Source: Microdochium bolleyi (lineage: Eukaryota; Ascomycota; Sordariomycetes; Xylariales; Microdochiaceae). Taken from it: a DNA stretch of 64,000 nt. Below are positions 41,689 through 53,544 of the stretch, in pieces (the first letter of the stretch is position 1; every line of letters begins with the position of its first letter). The position numbers were made by a program, and so were the translations under genes. The notes beneath the pieces are model-generated. The model was not told the origin of the DNA, did not search any database, and worked only from the letters and a program-made list of their open reading frames with translations. The stretch covers positions 310,001 to 374,000 of the forward strand of contig KQ964247.1 of the NCBI GenBank assembly GCA_001566295.1, given 5' to 3'.

Positions 41689-43055
41689 ATGCGACCCTTG
41701 ATCCTCCACAATGTCCCTGACGAAGAGCTCTACACGGGCGAGGATGGCGTCCAGAGGCCATATGCCATGATCTTTCCAGAGTGAGTCGTTGTCAGCCTCC
41801 AACAGCGAGCTTGTCCGGCTCAATGCTAAACACAAGATGCGACGACTCTAGGGGTGATCGTCAACCGAGTGTGTCACGAGCGCGCCGTGCCGTCGCCGAG
41901 ACGGGCTCGTTCGGCAAGTCAACCCGCAGATCGCGATCGCGAACCGGCAGCGCCGCCCCGAAGCGCGAGGACGCCACCATGAAACATGCAGACGAGCTCT
42001 TCTCCAATTACATCTCCAATGCCGAGAAGAGCGCCGACGCTCCTTCAGGTCGGAATATGGGCTACGGCGGCCTCGCGCAGGCGCAAGACGACTCTTCAGA
42101 CCCGTCAGCTGCGCAACAAGCTCCACGTTTCATACAGGTCCCCACAGAGGTGATTCTTCGAGGATACCAGTCTCCGGAGCAGCAATACGCATCGATAAAC
42201 CACTTTGAGCAGCTCGCCGGCAGGATATGCGAAGACTACCCTCGAGAACCCCCGATCGAGTCGCGGCGCTACAAGTCAGAGCTTCGCGACCCAGCATACA
42301 CGAGACGTCAGCCCCTGACCGCGGCCGAGAGGTCTTGCGTCAGCAGAATCGCAGGTGGAGAGCACTGGGTCAAGGTCACATTCGAGTCGGCAGACGCTGC
42401 CGATGCTGCCATCTACGCCTCGCCCCAAAAGATCCTCGGCCATCTGATCTACGCTGAACCTTTCCACGGACTGCCGCCAAAGGAGGATGCCGCTATCCTG
42501 GAAATCGTTGGCGACGGCGCCGCCATGATGGATCCCTTCACATCGGTGAACTCGTCCTTCGGGATCGACCGGAGGAGGCCATCACAGCCGAACCGATGGG
42601 CTACGCCAGCTCTCGGCCGCACGCGGCAGACCGAACAGCACACGCCAGAGTCACAAACATCTACGCAGACAATCGACACCGCCACAGCGTCAACAGCCAC
42701 CGTGACCGGCGCTGACACCAAGCAACAACACTTCGGCGCAGACAACAGGAAGACCGGCACCGGCGACGAGACGAACGGCGCATACTGCCGCGTGATCCCC
42801 ACGGCGCGGCGTGTGACGCTGAAGCCCGCCGAGGAGGCGCTGGCGCCGCAGGCGAGCGCGCTCGAGCGCCTGCTCGCCAAGATCCCGCTGATCGGCTGGT
42901 TCAGCGGCAGCATCATTGGGTCGCAGGTGCCGCGGAACGACAATGGCGACTTCGACATGGCCAAGGCCAGCCTGTACTGGGTCATCATGTTCTACCTCGA
43001 CCTTTGGTTCGGGCTGTTTGGTCGTGAGCTCGTTAGTGGCGACAAGGACGACTAG
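41689..43055 (+). CDS. NUP53: Nucleoporin with Nup53/Nup35-type RRM
   Basis: Two exons, 41689-41780 and 41852-43055, give 431 aa across a 71-nt intron (GTGAGT/CTCTAG, branch GCTAAAC). The first exon encodes MRPLILHNVPDEELYTGEDG, typical of fungal Nup53-like proteins. After a basic, serine-rich stretch the RRM-like domain covers about residues 130-280 (PTEVILRGYQSPEQQYASIN, EHWVKVTFESADAADAAIY, LGHLIYAEPFHGLPP). A disordered Thr/Gln-rich linker leads to a conserved C-terminus with an amphipathic, aromatic-rich end (SLYWVIMFYLDLWFGLFG) suited to binding the nuclear membrane. The protein belongs to the inner ring of the nuclear pore. Confidence 0.85.
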
Positions 43056-43564
43056 ACGGGTCTCGAATCAGCGGGCACGAGTTCGGATTAAAGAAGGATG
43101 GGACGGGTTCTCCATCATCCTACCCAGGCCACGAAACCCTGAAGCATGATTCTATTCGCGCCGGACATCGAGAGAAGCATCTTTGACAGCAATCGGCCAG
43201 GGCGTTGCGGAATTGTAGAAAATGAGTGTACATACCCCCAACATAATCTAATGCATCACAGCAGCGGTGTTTCGGCTGCCCTCACAAAGTCTCAAGACAA
43301 TTCATGACGTTGGGCGAGTAATCTCGCCTCCAACATTGGCTTTGCGTCCCTGATGGCAGCGCTACCCAACAAACACACTTGCAGAATGCAGTAGTAAGGC
43401 TGTATCGTATCGTATTGAATTACGCTCAATAAACAAGGGGTATGTATGTATGTATGCATGTATGAAGTCAGGTTCTATACTCGAAAGGAATACCAAAAAC
43501 AGGAGCGACGACGTGTGGAACACTCTACCCGCCGAGAAACGAAATAGTCAATGGATTTCACGTT
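43056..43564. other. Convergent 3' region with TATG microsatellite
   Basis: About 510 bases between NUP53 and IVY1 ends. A short TATG-type repeat spans about 43440-43464. No gene seen. Confidence 0.5.
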
Positions 43565-45523
43565 TCACAGAGCTAGGTCGTCTTCCACCTCGTCATCCTC
43601 GTCATCCTCATCGTCGCAGATGTGTGCCTCGTAGCACGACCCGGCATCGCTGCCCACACTCTTTCCAATCTCGTCCGCCTCCTCGTCTCGGTCTCCCTCC
43701 AGCTCATCTTCACCATCGTCATCGTAATCATCATCCCTGTCGAGGAACCCGCTCTGCCGGAACTGCGCCCCAAAGAGCAGTGAAGGCGACGGCTGTCCAG
43801 AATACTCGTCATAGTCGCCACCGACTGAAGCAAGCCCAGAGCCCTACCTCATGAGGCTCCAGCGGGTCTTGCGCTCAGTGCTCGGTGTTGCGGTGGCTGA
43901 GTCGATGAGCGGGGACGTGATGTCTCCTTGGGTTGACTGGCCGTCGCCTTCTTCCGAGGCTTCGTCGCCGTCACTTTGTGGACGTATCGTCCTTACTTCA
44001 TCGTCATCGTCGTGGTACTCGCCATTATGAGTTCTGTCCCCAAGGATGAAAGCGTCTCGTTGCCGATCAAGGCCCTCGTCTTTCCAGGGCGATACCGCCT
44101 CGTCATCCTCCTCGTCACGCTCGTCTATGCTGAGTCCTGGGGAGCTGAGGTCCATTATATCGTCCTGTCGTTGTAACGAAGACGCCTGTGACGAGATGTC
44201 TTCTTGCCCGTCGGGCAGCGAGTCTGGGTCCATAATCACGTCCGTCGGGACCCTGCGTATCGGTTGTGGACTGAACGGTCTGACACCCCTGCTCTGGTTG
44301 AACTCGGAAAAGATGCTCTCAGTGTCCGTCCGGTCCTGGTCGATCGCCCCCGTCAGGCTCTGGTACCGGTCTGCGTCGACGAGCAGCGAGTCGGCTCGGC
44401 CGTGCCCTCTCGGCCTTCCTCGCGCGCCACCCGTGTTGTTGCTGGTATCCGCCGACGCGCTGCCCGACTCGGCCAGGATGCTCTTGGGCGGGAGTATACT
44501 AAACAGCTTCGCGCCACCATCAGCCGCGCCGGAGCCGGTACCCGTTATGCCATGACCGCCAGCGGCTCCTGCTCCCGCAGCGCCATGTCCGGACATCATG
44601 GCCGACCCGAGCGTATCGTCCTCGTTGGCAAACAGGTCCCGGCCTTTCTCCAGCAGGTCATCCAGCCCGCCACCGCTCCAGCCTTTGCGCGCCAGGCTCT
44701 CAAAGATGTCGACCTCGGCACGCACGAGACTGCAGCTCGCGTCGAGGATCCGCGTGCTCGTGACCTGGCTCTCCCTAAGTAGTGTCCTTGAGTGCTCGCC
44801 CTGTAGTGTGGTGAGCCCGTCGAGCTTGCTGGTCAGCTCAACGAGGTGCTCGCGGAACTTGCCCAGATCTCTGCGTCGCTGCTTGTGCAACTTCATCCCG
44901 TCCTTCTCGAGCTTCCGGATCTCCTTTGACCGCGCGGCGACCTCGCTCTGGAAATGCTCATCCTCGTCGGCCATCTCGCGGCGCCACTTGTCGAGCTCGT
45001 CGAGCAGGGGCACCTCGAAGCTGCGGTACACGGTCTCGGAGAGGATCTGCTGGTGGTTGGCGATTAGGTGGTGCACACCGCTGGCGCTGAGGAGCAGGTC
45101 GGCGGTGCACGCGCCCGAGGGCTGGTGCAGGCGACCACCGTTGGCGGTGAAACTGTTGGTCATCATTGGCATGATGGGTCCGCGGCCGTCGGAGCTGAGC
45201 GTTTCGGCACGGGCTTCCTTGAGGCGGGCGCATGCTTCGAGGGCGCAACCGAAGGCGGAGGAGGCGGTGCTGAGGGCGGCGAGGGCGACGCGGTAGGCTT
45301 TTGCGGTGGCGATGAGGTCTGAGTAGGCGAGCTGGGACTGTTCGAGGTCTGCCTTGGTCAGGACGGCGTGGACAGGCCGCGGAGGTGGAGGGAGCGGTAG
45401 GTTGTAGGACGAGAGGGGGCCGGCGGTCGAGGCATAGGTGAAAGTAGGCGATGACGGAACGGGGGGAAGGTCTGCGGGAGAAGGCAGGTCCGGCCTCTCG
45501 GCAGCGGACGCCAGTGTCGGCAT
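43565..45523 (-). CDS. IVY1-like phospholipid-binding protein (I-BAR-like coiled coil)
   Basis: The main exon runs from ATG 45523 to a TAG at 43844-43846 (559 aa). The protein has a Pro-rich start (PLSSYNLPLPPPPRPVHAVL), then the Ivy1 helical domain: LTKADLEQSQLAYSDLIATA, CALEACARLKEARAE, HHLIANHQQILSETVYRSFE, and the coiled-coil KLHKQRRRDLGKFREHLVEL. Yeast Ivy1 binds phosphoinositides and Ypt7 on the vacuole. The C-terminal half is disordered and Asp/Ser-rich. After the TAG the same frame stays open for 89 codons and is very acidic. A 111-nt GT-AG intron (43737-43847; GTAGGG/GACAG) removes the stop and joins WSLMR to DDDYDDDGEDE, giving 615 aa ending at 43565. I report this spliced form; the 559-aa form is the alternative. 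Confidence 0.75.
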
Positions 45524-47148
45524 GGTTACTGAGGTTGCGATGCCCGTTGATCGAGGACCGAGGGTTCGAGGATCGGGGTTGCGGCTGTGGTGGTTGTGGT
45601 GGTCGAGGCGGCGTGATAAGCAGGGCCGCACGAGGGGCCTCGTGGGCTGTGAGTGGCTGCCTTTGTTTACTTGGCGAGATAGCGCTGGGCCAGGGTCGGA
45701 CAGCAACGGGCATAGACGAGACTGAAGGAAGAACCGCTCCTGCTCGCATTCCCAGGGCGGCACAAGGAAGTTGGACAGCTCACGGCCGGGGCGAGATCGC
45801 AGTAGTCGATGCGTACCGAAAAGTGTGAAGCGACGACTCGAGTGTTGCCTTGATGCAGGACTTCCAGGCATAGGCATGCACATACACACACATGCACATG
45901 CACATGTCAGGAGACTGGATTGGAGGGTGGCGGCTGCAAGCCCCACCTGACCAGCCCTGTCCTGTCCAAGTCTCCAACGTTTCCAAGCTTAAGGTTGTCT
46001 TGGACATCCATGCTTGTTCCAACTTCGGGGAATAGTGCAAAGAGCCGACCATGGGCTGCTGGCAGCTTTCCGTCTGAATGACCATAAAGAACTTGGATTG
46101 CCATGCGGGTCGTGGAACGCTTACGACAAGGGCGCGTTAGAAGCAGAAATAGCTTGCATGTTGAATGGTCTGAATTTTAAAGGCGGAATCATGTGGTTCA
46201 TAAAGCGTCTCTCGTACACAGGACTGCGTTATCCACGCTAAAGATTAGCAACAGCTACAGCTAGAAATTGTCCAGCCAAGACCATCTACCTTAATATATA
46301 TAACGCCATGCAGCATGGTAATTACTCCTGGGAGTTCATCAAAGGAAAGCTATGCTTCAAGGGGACCTTGATCATGTGAAAGGTCCCGGGGCTTGCATGA
46401 TTGGACCCAAGTTACGAGCGTTACCAGGTACGATCACAAGTGGGCCTAGAGACAGGATCTAGAATTAATAACTCTAAGCGGAGTATGCCCAAGAGATCGA
46501 TTGTAAAAGCAAAATACGCTTGAGGCTACTGAGACCATGCTATAATTATCTGCAATAGTGGACCTTGTAAGTCACGGGTGGCGGAGTGAAGCGAGGGACA
46601 ATGAAGTCAGCATCACTCATGGCGAGTTTGCACTCTGTTACGAGAGACTCCAGGTGGGTGAAAAAGTACGACGGTGTCCCATAATGTACAGTCCAAAAGT
46701 GAGCAAGTGTTTGAGTCCAGTTCACCCGTATCCAGGCTATCCCATCTAGGTCTTACTAGAGACCTCTGAAACATCTTCATCTCGGACAAATAACTGTGCT
46801 AGCAAGTCACCAAGAACCGGATGTAGTACATAGCACTGCATCACCCCACAGAAGCCGGGAGGATACTGGTCGACGATACGAGATCATGTCAGTATCTTGA
46901 GCATGGGCCAGAACAAATTTCGCTGTGCTGCAGATCGCGAAGACTACCCCAGAATGATCCCACAGCAGCTCGAAGAAGACTTGCTATCCATACGCAAGGC
47001 ACGATGAGGAGAGGAGGTGGCGACGCATATAAAACAGAGATGCAGCCACCTCAATCACACAGAACTATTACATGTTGCAGTCCAGTACGATCCCAAACGG
47101 CTTGTTCATCATCATCCAACATCTCTTTCCTCCTTCACCCGCCTAAAC
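45524..47148. other. AT-richer intergenic region
   Basis: About 1.6 kb between IVY1 and the CVNH gene, which point away from each other. From roughly 46240 to 47000 the DNA is visibly richer in A and T than its neighbours. No transposon ends, tRNA or domain-bearing frame was recognised. Confidence 0.45.
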
Positions 47149-47754
47149 ATGCAGATCCTCCACCTCCTCGCGTGCCTCGGCCTGGCCACAACCGGCACCG
47201 CCCTTCTCACCGCTACCTGCAATCAATGCCACATGTTTAACGGACATGGAGCCGATACAAACGGTCATCTCCTTAGGTGTCTCTGTGCCAGGATCGGCGG
47301 AGACGAGTGGAAAGCAGAGGCGCACTTCTCTGAGATCCACCTCAACGACCTGATTGGCAACTCGAACGGAAACCTCGTCTGGAACTCGTATGCTTGACCC
47401 TCCTCGCATGACGCCCCTTGGGACTGTCTTTCTCCCTTTCTAGAATCTTCTAGAGCACATGGATACTGTTTGTACAGACGAGCTGTTTGCTAACGTGGCG
47501 TCTCTCCCACGCTTTCTCTAGCCGCGACCACAGGGGCTCGTGCTGGGACTTTGTCCTGCACGATCAGCATGAATACTGGGCTACCTGCCGGCAGCAGGAC
47601 GGTGGAGAGAGACGCACCATGATCGACCTGAGTGAGTGGTCTCCCATCTCTTTCAAGCTACGCGGATTTTCTTTCTCCTAACAGAGCAATGACATTAGGA
47701 CAACGGATCTGGAGCGATGGTTTCTTGAAGGCAGACAAGTGCAACTGTGCATGA
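47149..47754 (+). CDS. Secreted cyanovirin-N homology (CVNH) lectin-like protein
   Basis: Three exons, 47149-47387, 47522-47631 and 47699-47754, encode 134 aa. Introns are 134 nt (GTATGC/CTCTAG) and 67 nt (GTGAGT/CATTAG). Residues 1-18 or so form a signal peptide (MQILHLLACLGLATTGTA). The mature part has eight cysteines (C24, C27, C44, C46, C87, C102, C131, C133). Two CVNH half-repeats are visible: IHLNDLIGNSNGNLVW, and after splicing MIDLRQRIWSDGFL, each preceded by an x-A-T-C or R-C-L-C type strand. CVNH domains bind mannose-type glycans; fungal ones occur alone or fused to LysM. The second IDL..DG.L match independently supports the splice choice. Binding is inferred. Confidence 0.78.
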
Positions 47755-48366
47755 GCTTCAGATGCTTACTTGCAAAGGGTCATAGGGCCAATGCGGCACA
47801 AGCCGGTTCCGATCTCTGAAGGTTTTTGCCTCGAATGGTCACATTCTGAATAAACACCGGGGCACGAGGAAAGAAACAGAAATTACTTGCGACCTAGCAA
47901 CGATGTATTCAAGGAGAAGGAAGGAAGGGGTACAAGAAGAAGTGAAACACGAAACGCGATACTTCCCGAGCAGCAGCATAGTACCAGGCCATGTGATGTT
48001 TGGTGACTCTTGTTTGTCGAACCAATTGGCATTCCTTGCGCTATTAGAATAAAAACAAAACGGAAAGTCTGCAGTTGCGATTGCTTGCAGTCAGAAATGA
48101 CGAACAAAGCTTAGGACGTGCGAGAGGTTGCCGTGATCAAGATAAAAGACTGAGGTCGGTAGGAGAGGGACGGGACAACGGGGCCACAACTGCACGACCT
48201 CCCACGTATATCATACACGAGCTTTCATTGTTTCCACTACAGCTTCGACACTACGGGCATCGAAGGACGTGTACCGTGATATATACAGACTTTCTATCAG
48301 TCGGTTCTTTGTTCGGTGTGAGACTCCCTCTCGTCATATAGCAGCATCTCCATCTTCGTAACAAAT
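47755..48366. other. Convergent 3' region
   Basis: About 610 bases, AT-richer than average, between the CVNH gene and the WD40 gene. Nothing recognised. Confidence 0.45.
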
Positions 48367-50472
48367 CTACCATCCAGTTTGCTCGTCCGAGTCGTCATCT
48401 TCAGGATTGTAGTCATCATCATCTGACTCGCTGTCGTCCTGAGCGGCAGCCGACCGCACTGGCCTCATCTTCTCGTCGTACGCCGTGCCCATCCGCGGCT
48501 CGCCATCATCGATTTTGTTCTCGTTGTAAGAATGCAGCGTGACCGTGCCAAGCTCGTGCTCCCAGCCGTTGATGGCCGATGCTGCGAAAATGTCAGTTTG
48601 CGTTGCTCAAGCACAGGTCTCGAAGTTGCAGAGGAACTCACCTGCGATGAACGGAGCATTCGGATGCCACGCCGCATCTCGCACGCATGTCGTCCATCCG
48701 CGGAACCCTCTCCGGGCATGAACCCGATCGTAAGCCGGCGGCAGCGCGGACTCGTTCATGCTCGTCTTCTTCACGTCGATGACGCCCGCGACGGTCGCGT
48801 CCATGTTGTAGATCCAGACCTTGCCGTCGTGGCTTCCCGTGTACACGTAGCGTGAGTCCGTGCTACTCGGCGGCGAGAAGTGGCACCGTATCAGCGTCTG
48901 GAGGACGCTATGCCCCCGGTACGTGACTACCGAGTTATCGTTGGGATGCGGGAACCAGTCTCGATCATCATAAGGCCCCCACCGGTAGTCGAATGTGCCA
49001 GACCCAGAGGTGTGCTGGAACGGATCGAGCTCGTTAAAGCGCGCTGTCGAGTACATCATCTTGAGATCCCATAGCTTCATGCTCTGGTCCTTGCCGTTGC
49101 TGAGAATGTAGCGGCCGTCGCCCTTGCTGTCGAGATATGTGAGGCCTTCGATGTGGCCCACAAAGGCTCCGGCTTCACGGCCATCGCCCATGCTGCGCCT
49201 GTCCCACACCTTGATCAGCGAGTCATCGCTGCCCGAGTACAAGATGTGTGGGGACGACTTGTCCGCGAAGGACACGGCATTAACATCGTCGCTGTGGCCT
49301 CGGACCTGATGCAGCACTCGCCGGGACTCAATGTCGTAGACAATGATCGAGTTGTTGTTCGTGCCGGCAACAAGTTCTCGCCCATCTCCGGAGAAACGAA
49401 CAGACCAGATACCGAATCCTCGACCCCATCTGCCTACCGAATTCCTGCCATCGTCTAGGTTCAAGATGTACGGGTCGCCGGTGTCATTTGGATCAGTGGG
49501 TGCCAGACAGACATTAGGCTGGATCGACGTGTATGCGAGCCATTTGTTGTCTGGACTCAGCGAGGCGTCCGTCAAGGTCCAGGCTCCGCCCGGCCCGTAC
49601 TGGACAGTCTTGTAATGCCTCCACTTGTACGGATTCGACGTGTCGTACATGCGCACTTTGAAGTCCTTGACGCAGGAGTAGAAGAAGTTGCCGTCATCCG
49701 AGAACTGCCCAGAGTATACCGGAGCGTGATAGTATATCGTTGATTCGGCTTCGGTGCTGGGAATTAGAGACTAGACATCGCACACATCAGTTACGCAGAA
49801 AGTATGATAGGGCGGAGGTTCAGCTCTTACCTGAGCGATGGCGGATTGGTTTACTTGCCGAGCTGATCTTGTGCCCAGCCCAAGCTCACGATCAAGGAGA
49901 CGCCGGGCGAGCCTCTTCTTCGTCCTCAACCGAGACACCTCACTCCTGCCAAACACTCCAGAGCTCATCAGCTCTCGGCCCTTGTCGCTCGGCACCTTCG
50001 GAAACCGGTCTGGATCTCGTGGCCGCCTGCGAGACTCGTCCAAACTGTTGAGCAGCTCCTCGTCGTCGGCAAAGAGGTGGCCCAAATTCGCCCTGCGCAG
50101 TAGTTCTAGAATCCGCCGCTGATGCAGACCCCCGCGGGGGTCCCGCACAAGACTCAGCAGATGCCGCTGGAATAGTAGCGTCTGTGCATCGTGGGCGGTG
50201 TTGTCGTCGTCGTCGCCGTCATCTTCAGCATCCTCGGCACCACCCACGTGCACTACAAACTCGATCCCACCAGCCTCTGCGTCGTGAAACTCGTCGTCCT
50301 CTTCATCTCCTTCTTCATCCTCATCATCCTCATTCTCTTCCTCTTCCTCGTCGCCATCTTCCTCCTCTAAGCCCTCGTAGGCATCCTCGAATTCGACTTC
50401 ATTGGCGTAGTCGTCCTCATCAAGGACGAGGTCCCCTGCGAGGTAGAGCTCTCTAATCTGCTCTGGCGTCAT
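48367..50472 (-). CDS. DCAF11/LEC14B-type WD40 repeat protein
   Basis: Three exons, 50472-49831, 49770-48642 and 48581-48367, give 661 aa; both introns are 60 nt. The N-terminus starts MTPEQIRELYLAGDLVLDED and runs into a very acidic stretch, then a helical segment (RRILELLRRANLGHLFADDE). WD40 repeats fill the rest: PVYSGQFSDDGNFFYSC, WLAYTSIQPNVCL, SVRFSGDGRELVAGTNN, GHSDDVNAVSFADKS, YSGSDDSLIKVWDRRS and YTGSHDGKVWIYN. The WDRR is a DWD-type motif expected for contact with DDB1. DCAF11 proteins are substrate receptors of CUL4-DDB1 ubiquitin ligases. The acidic tail ends with TGW. The full-length match to the family makes this secure, though its substrate is unknown. Confidence 0.9.
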
Positions 50473-51299
50473 GCTGTGCGACCTGGTGCTGAGAATCGCC
50501 GTTCCTTTGCCGGTTGGAGGTCGCCAAGCTCATGTGAGGGAACGGGCCACTAGTGCGGAATGCCGACTTCGGCGGCGGTCACGGAGTACCCGGAGCTGCG
50601 TTGTGCCGGGGAAGGTACGATGAGATATGTCTGGCGAGTTGTCTCGTTCTACGAGCCTCTCAGCCAGTGGAAAACAATAGCGAAGACTGACAGAGCGGAT
50701 GAGTCAAATATGGACGACGCTCAGATGCATTTTCATGACGGCATCGACAAGAGTGGTTCAGGTAAGAAGCTACCCCGACCAGAGCAGCTCCCGCGGCACA
50801 TGCGGCGCGGGGCGGGGTGGGGCGTCCTTATCGCCGGGGCTAAGGCGGAGTTTAGACTAAAGCGCATGGGCGTACGATCCTTCCGTGGCTGTCAACATCG
50901 TGAGCTGCCCGTATTTCGACTTGCCTTTCTGGTAGGCAAGATCAAAGATGTGCATTATATTGAACGGGATCAAGCTCACGGAGGCTCTCTCGACTTGGGG
51001 AAGACTGGATGGCATTTTTGAGATTCATAGATTGTTGCACACACTGGCAATGATTAAAATGCATTTTTCTCATTTTCCGGCGGATTAATTTTTTTCTTTG
51101 AATCAAAAGCACATGTAATACAGCCCGGTTCCTGATATTCGACAACAACACAGATTTAAGGACAATACTGCCACAACACTGCGGCATCGTTTCGACGGTA
51201 CATCTTCTGTGCAAAAACGTGCACACCAGGGTTCATGTTTCCCTACACACTCTCCCAATGATACGCTGCATGCCGCCACACTTCTAGCAGCAACCCAAG
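50473..51299. other. Divergent intergenic region, WD40 / SET genes
   Basis: About 830 bases. A 153-codon ATG frame on the plus strand at 50560-51021 has no recognisable features and probably is not a gene. The part from 51020 to 51240 is AT-rich and probably holds the SET gene promoter. Confidence 0.4.
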
Positions 51300-52628
51300 A
51301 TGAATGCCATCAAGCAGCTTCTCGACTGGGCTGGCCCCAAAGGCATCAAGCTCAATGGCATCGCACCTGAGCGGATCCCCGGCCGTGGCATTGGCCTCGT
51401 AGCCACACGCGAGATACAGGTTTGTACCCGCCACAGCTGTCATCTCCATTGCTCTCGTGAAGCCCCCTCTAACTCGCGCGGCTAGCCCAAAGAAGTCATC
51501 CTCGAGATCCCGCTCGCCTGCCTGCGGACTCTTGAAACAGTCCCGAAGAGCCTGGTCCGCAAACTACCGCCCAAGATCTCAGTGCACGGCCTGCTCGCTG
51601 CCAATCTGGCTCTCGACAGCACAGGTAGCCAGCACGAGGCTGCGTGGAACGCGGTATGTCCTTCGCCAGAGGACCTGAGCACCGCGCCGCTGGTCTGGCC
51701 GCAAGAGCTGCAGGACCTTTTACCGTCTGCGGCGCGGAATCTGCTCGAGAAGCAGAAAGCTAAGTACGCGAAGGACTGGGCAGGGGCGCGACCAGTGATG
51801 GAAGCAGCGGCCGTAGTAGATATGACAGCAGTGGCTGTCGAAACACAGAGCACCACCCAGTCAGAAATACCACAAGGGGGGCCTACCCAAGCACAACAAA
51901 GCACTGTCGACAGCCTCGAGGCCAAGTACAGGCACGCGTGGCTGCTCGTCAACACGCGGACATTCTACTACACCAACGCCAAGCTCAAGAAGCGCAACCG
52001 GGACGACCACCTGGCGCTACAGCCCGTGGCCGACCTGTTCAACCACACCGACGCCGACGCCGGCGAGCATCAGGGGGCATGCAGCGTCACGTTCGACTAC
52101 AGAGGCTTCCAATTCAGCGCGACCCGGCCCTACACCGCGGGGGAGGAGGTGCACATCTGCTACGGCCGGCACGGCAACGACAAGCTCCTCGTGGAGTACG
52201 GCTTCGCGATGGACGGGAACCGTTGGGACGAGGTGCTCCTCGACGACCTGCTGCTGGCAAGGCTGGATGATAGACAGAAGGAAGCGCTGGAGGAGGCCGG
52301 ATTCCTGGGTAGATACGCCCTCGACCGGGACGGCGTGTGCTACCGTACGCAGGTCGCGGTCCGGCAAGTATGTTGTAAGCCCGGGGAGTGGCGGCGGTTT
52401 GTGATGGGTGCGGATGATGGGGAGTCGAGCCAAGGGGAGGTAGACGGGCTGGTACTTCAGATGCTCAGGGAGTATCTGCAGACGGCTGTCAAGGTATCTG
52501 ATAAGATCGTGACAATGGTGGCAGGCAGACCGGAACAGCGAGATATGCTCTCGTCGAGATGGAGGCAGATCCAGGAGCTGCTGAGGCTGCATATAGAGCG
52601 TTTGGAGTGTCGTGTGGTTGGCACCTGA
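51300..52628 (+). CDS. SET-domain protein methyltransferase (RuBisCO-LSMT/SETD-like)
   Basis: Two exons, 51300-51419 and 51486-52628, encode 420 aa over a 66-nt intron (GTTTGT/GGCTAG with branch CTAAC). The start of the SET domain is spliced together from IPGRGIGLVATREIQ and PKEVILEIPLACLRT. The core motifs are ALQPVADLFNHTDAD (the SET NH motif) and EEVHICYGRHGNDKLLVEYG, with the catalytic tyrosine. Between them is an insert, as in the RuBisCO-LSMT class, whose fungal members methylate lysines of ribosomal proteins or elongation factors. The C-terminal ~130 residues form the helical substrate-binding region. The substrate cannot be told from the sequence. Confidence 0.88.
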
Positions 52629-52877
52629 CATCCTCACAACAACTTGGACAGTAGACATAGCTGGTTTGCAGTATTTGTTCCATGATTTGTACAGTGGCTA
52701 CCAAGAAGCACTCTTGTGCAAGCACCCCGGCGCCCGAAAAAAGCAGTTTGAACGCCATGCCATATCCCCAGCTCCATATCGCATGCTGACACATTGATCG
52801 TTTCTGAATCGTACAAGGTTGTTCATACAACGGGTGAGCTTGCTTCCTCTTCACCAGTCCGAGACCCAGCTAGAGTC

Positions 52878-53544
52878 TCAAGACAGACCGCTCTCCCGCC
52901 GCATGGCCTCCTGCCGCGCCTTGGCCTCGTCGCCCTTGGCCGCCTCTTGTCGTAACCTGTCCTCGCGCTTCTTGCGCTCGGCTTCTTCCTGAACGACCCA
53001 AACTGCCGAAATGGAAATCATGTCAGTATATGCGTTGATCTTAAATTCCCGATATGCAGCTGCTCTTCGTGCAATGTGCTCGTCCGGGCCACGACGCGGG
53101 ATCTCAACGGTGGACATCGATCATGCGATCGGTACTGTCGGCGGTGGGCGAAACATACTCGGCTTATCCGACTTGGAGTACTCCTTGAGCTGCACGACAA
53201 AGTCGTCGAACTCCTTCTGCCGCTCGTACCGCCGCTCGAGGCTCTTCTTCTGGAGCTCAGGGTTGTATCGCTTGAACAGCTCCTCGTCGGTGGGCGTCAG
53301 CCACATGGTGAACGCGGGGCCTCCTACGCAGACTACGGCGCCGCTATATATGTTGGAAGAAAGTGCATCGTTAGTTTACTGCTGTAGAGCTGGGGGTGCA
53401 CGCGGTGCTTGGGTCATGTCCTTGCTGCTGCTTGGGGCTTTTTCTTGATGGGCTTTTTTCTGCTCTGGACAGGACTGTGATGTAAAGATTTGCTTACACG
53501 GCGCCCATCTTGAGCCAGGTGGCTAACGTTGCCTTTGGTGCCAT
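52878..53544 (-). CDS. CBP4: CBP4, cytochrome bc1 complex assembly factor
   Basis: Three exons, 53544-53498, 53343-53159 and 53002-52878, encode 118 aa. Introns are 154 nt and 156 nt, longer than most here. The product starts MAPKATLATWLKMGAVGAVV, with one membrane segment (GAVGAVVCVGGPAFTMWL), then the Cbp4 signature TPTDEELFKRYNPELQKKSL and YERQKEFDDFV, and after the last splice PIWVVQEEAERKKREDRL. The tail is a charged helix. Cbp4 helps assemble cytochrome b into complex III in the inner membrane. Size and layout are as in other filamentous fungi. Confidence 0.9.

Noticed and set aside
46240..47000. AT-richer DNA as a RIP-mutated transposon relic
   Set aside because: No terminal repeats, no broken transposase-like frame and no clear repeat copies within the window; base composition alone is not enough.
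50560..51021. 153-codon ATG-started frame on the plus strand, 88 bases from the DCAF11-type start
   Set aside because: No domain, no splice signals, composition unlike the neighbouring genes and located in a divergent promoter. Could be revisited if transcripts are found.
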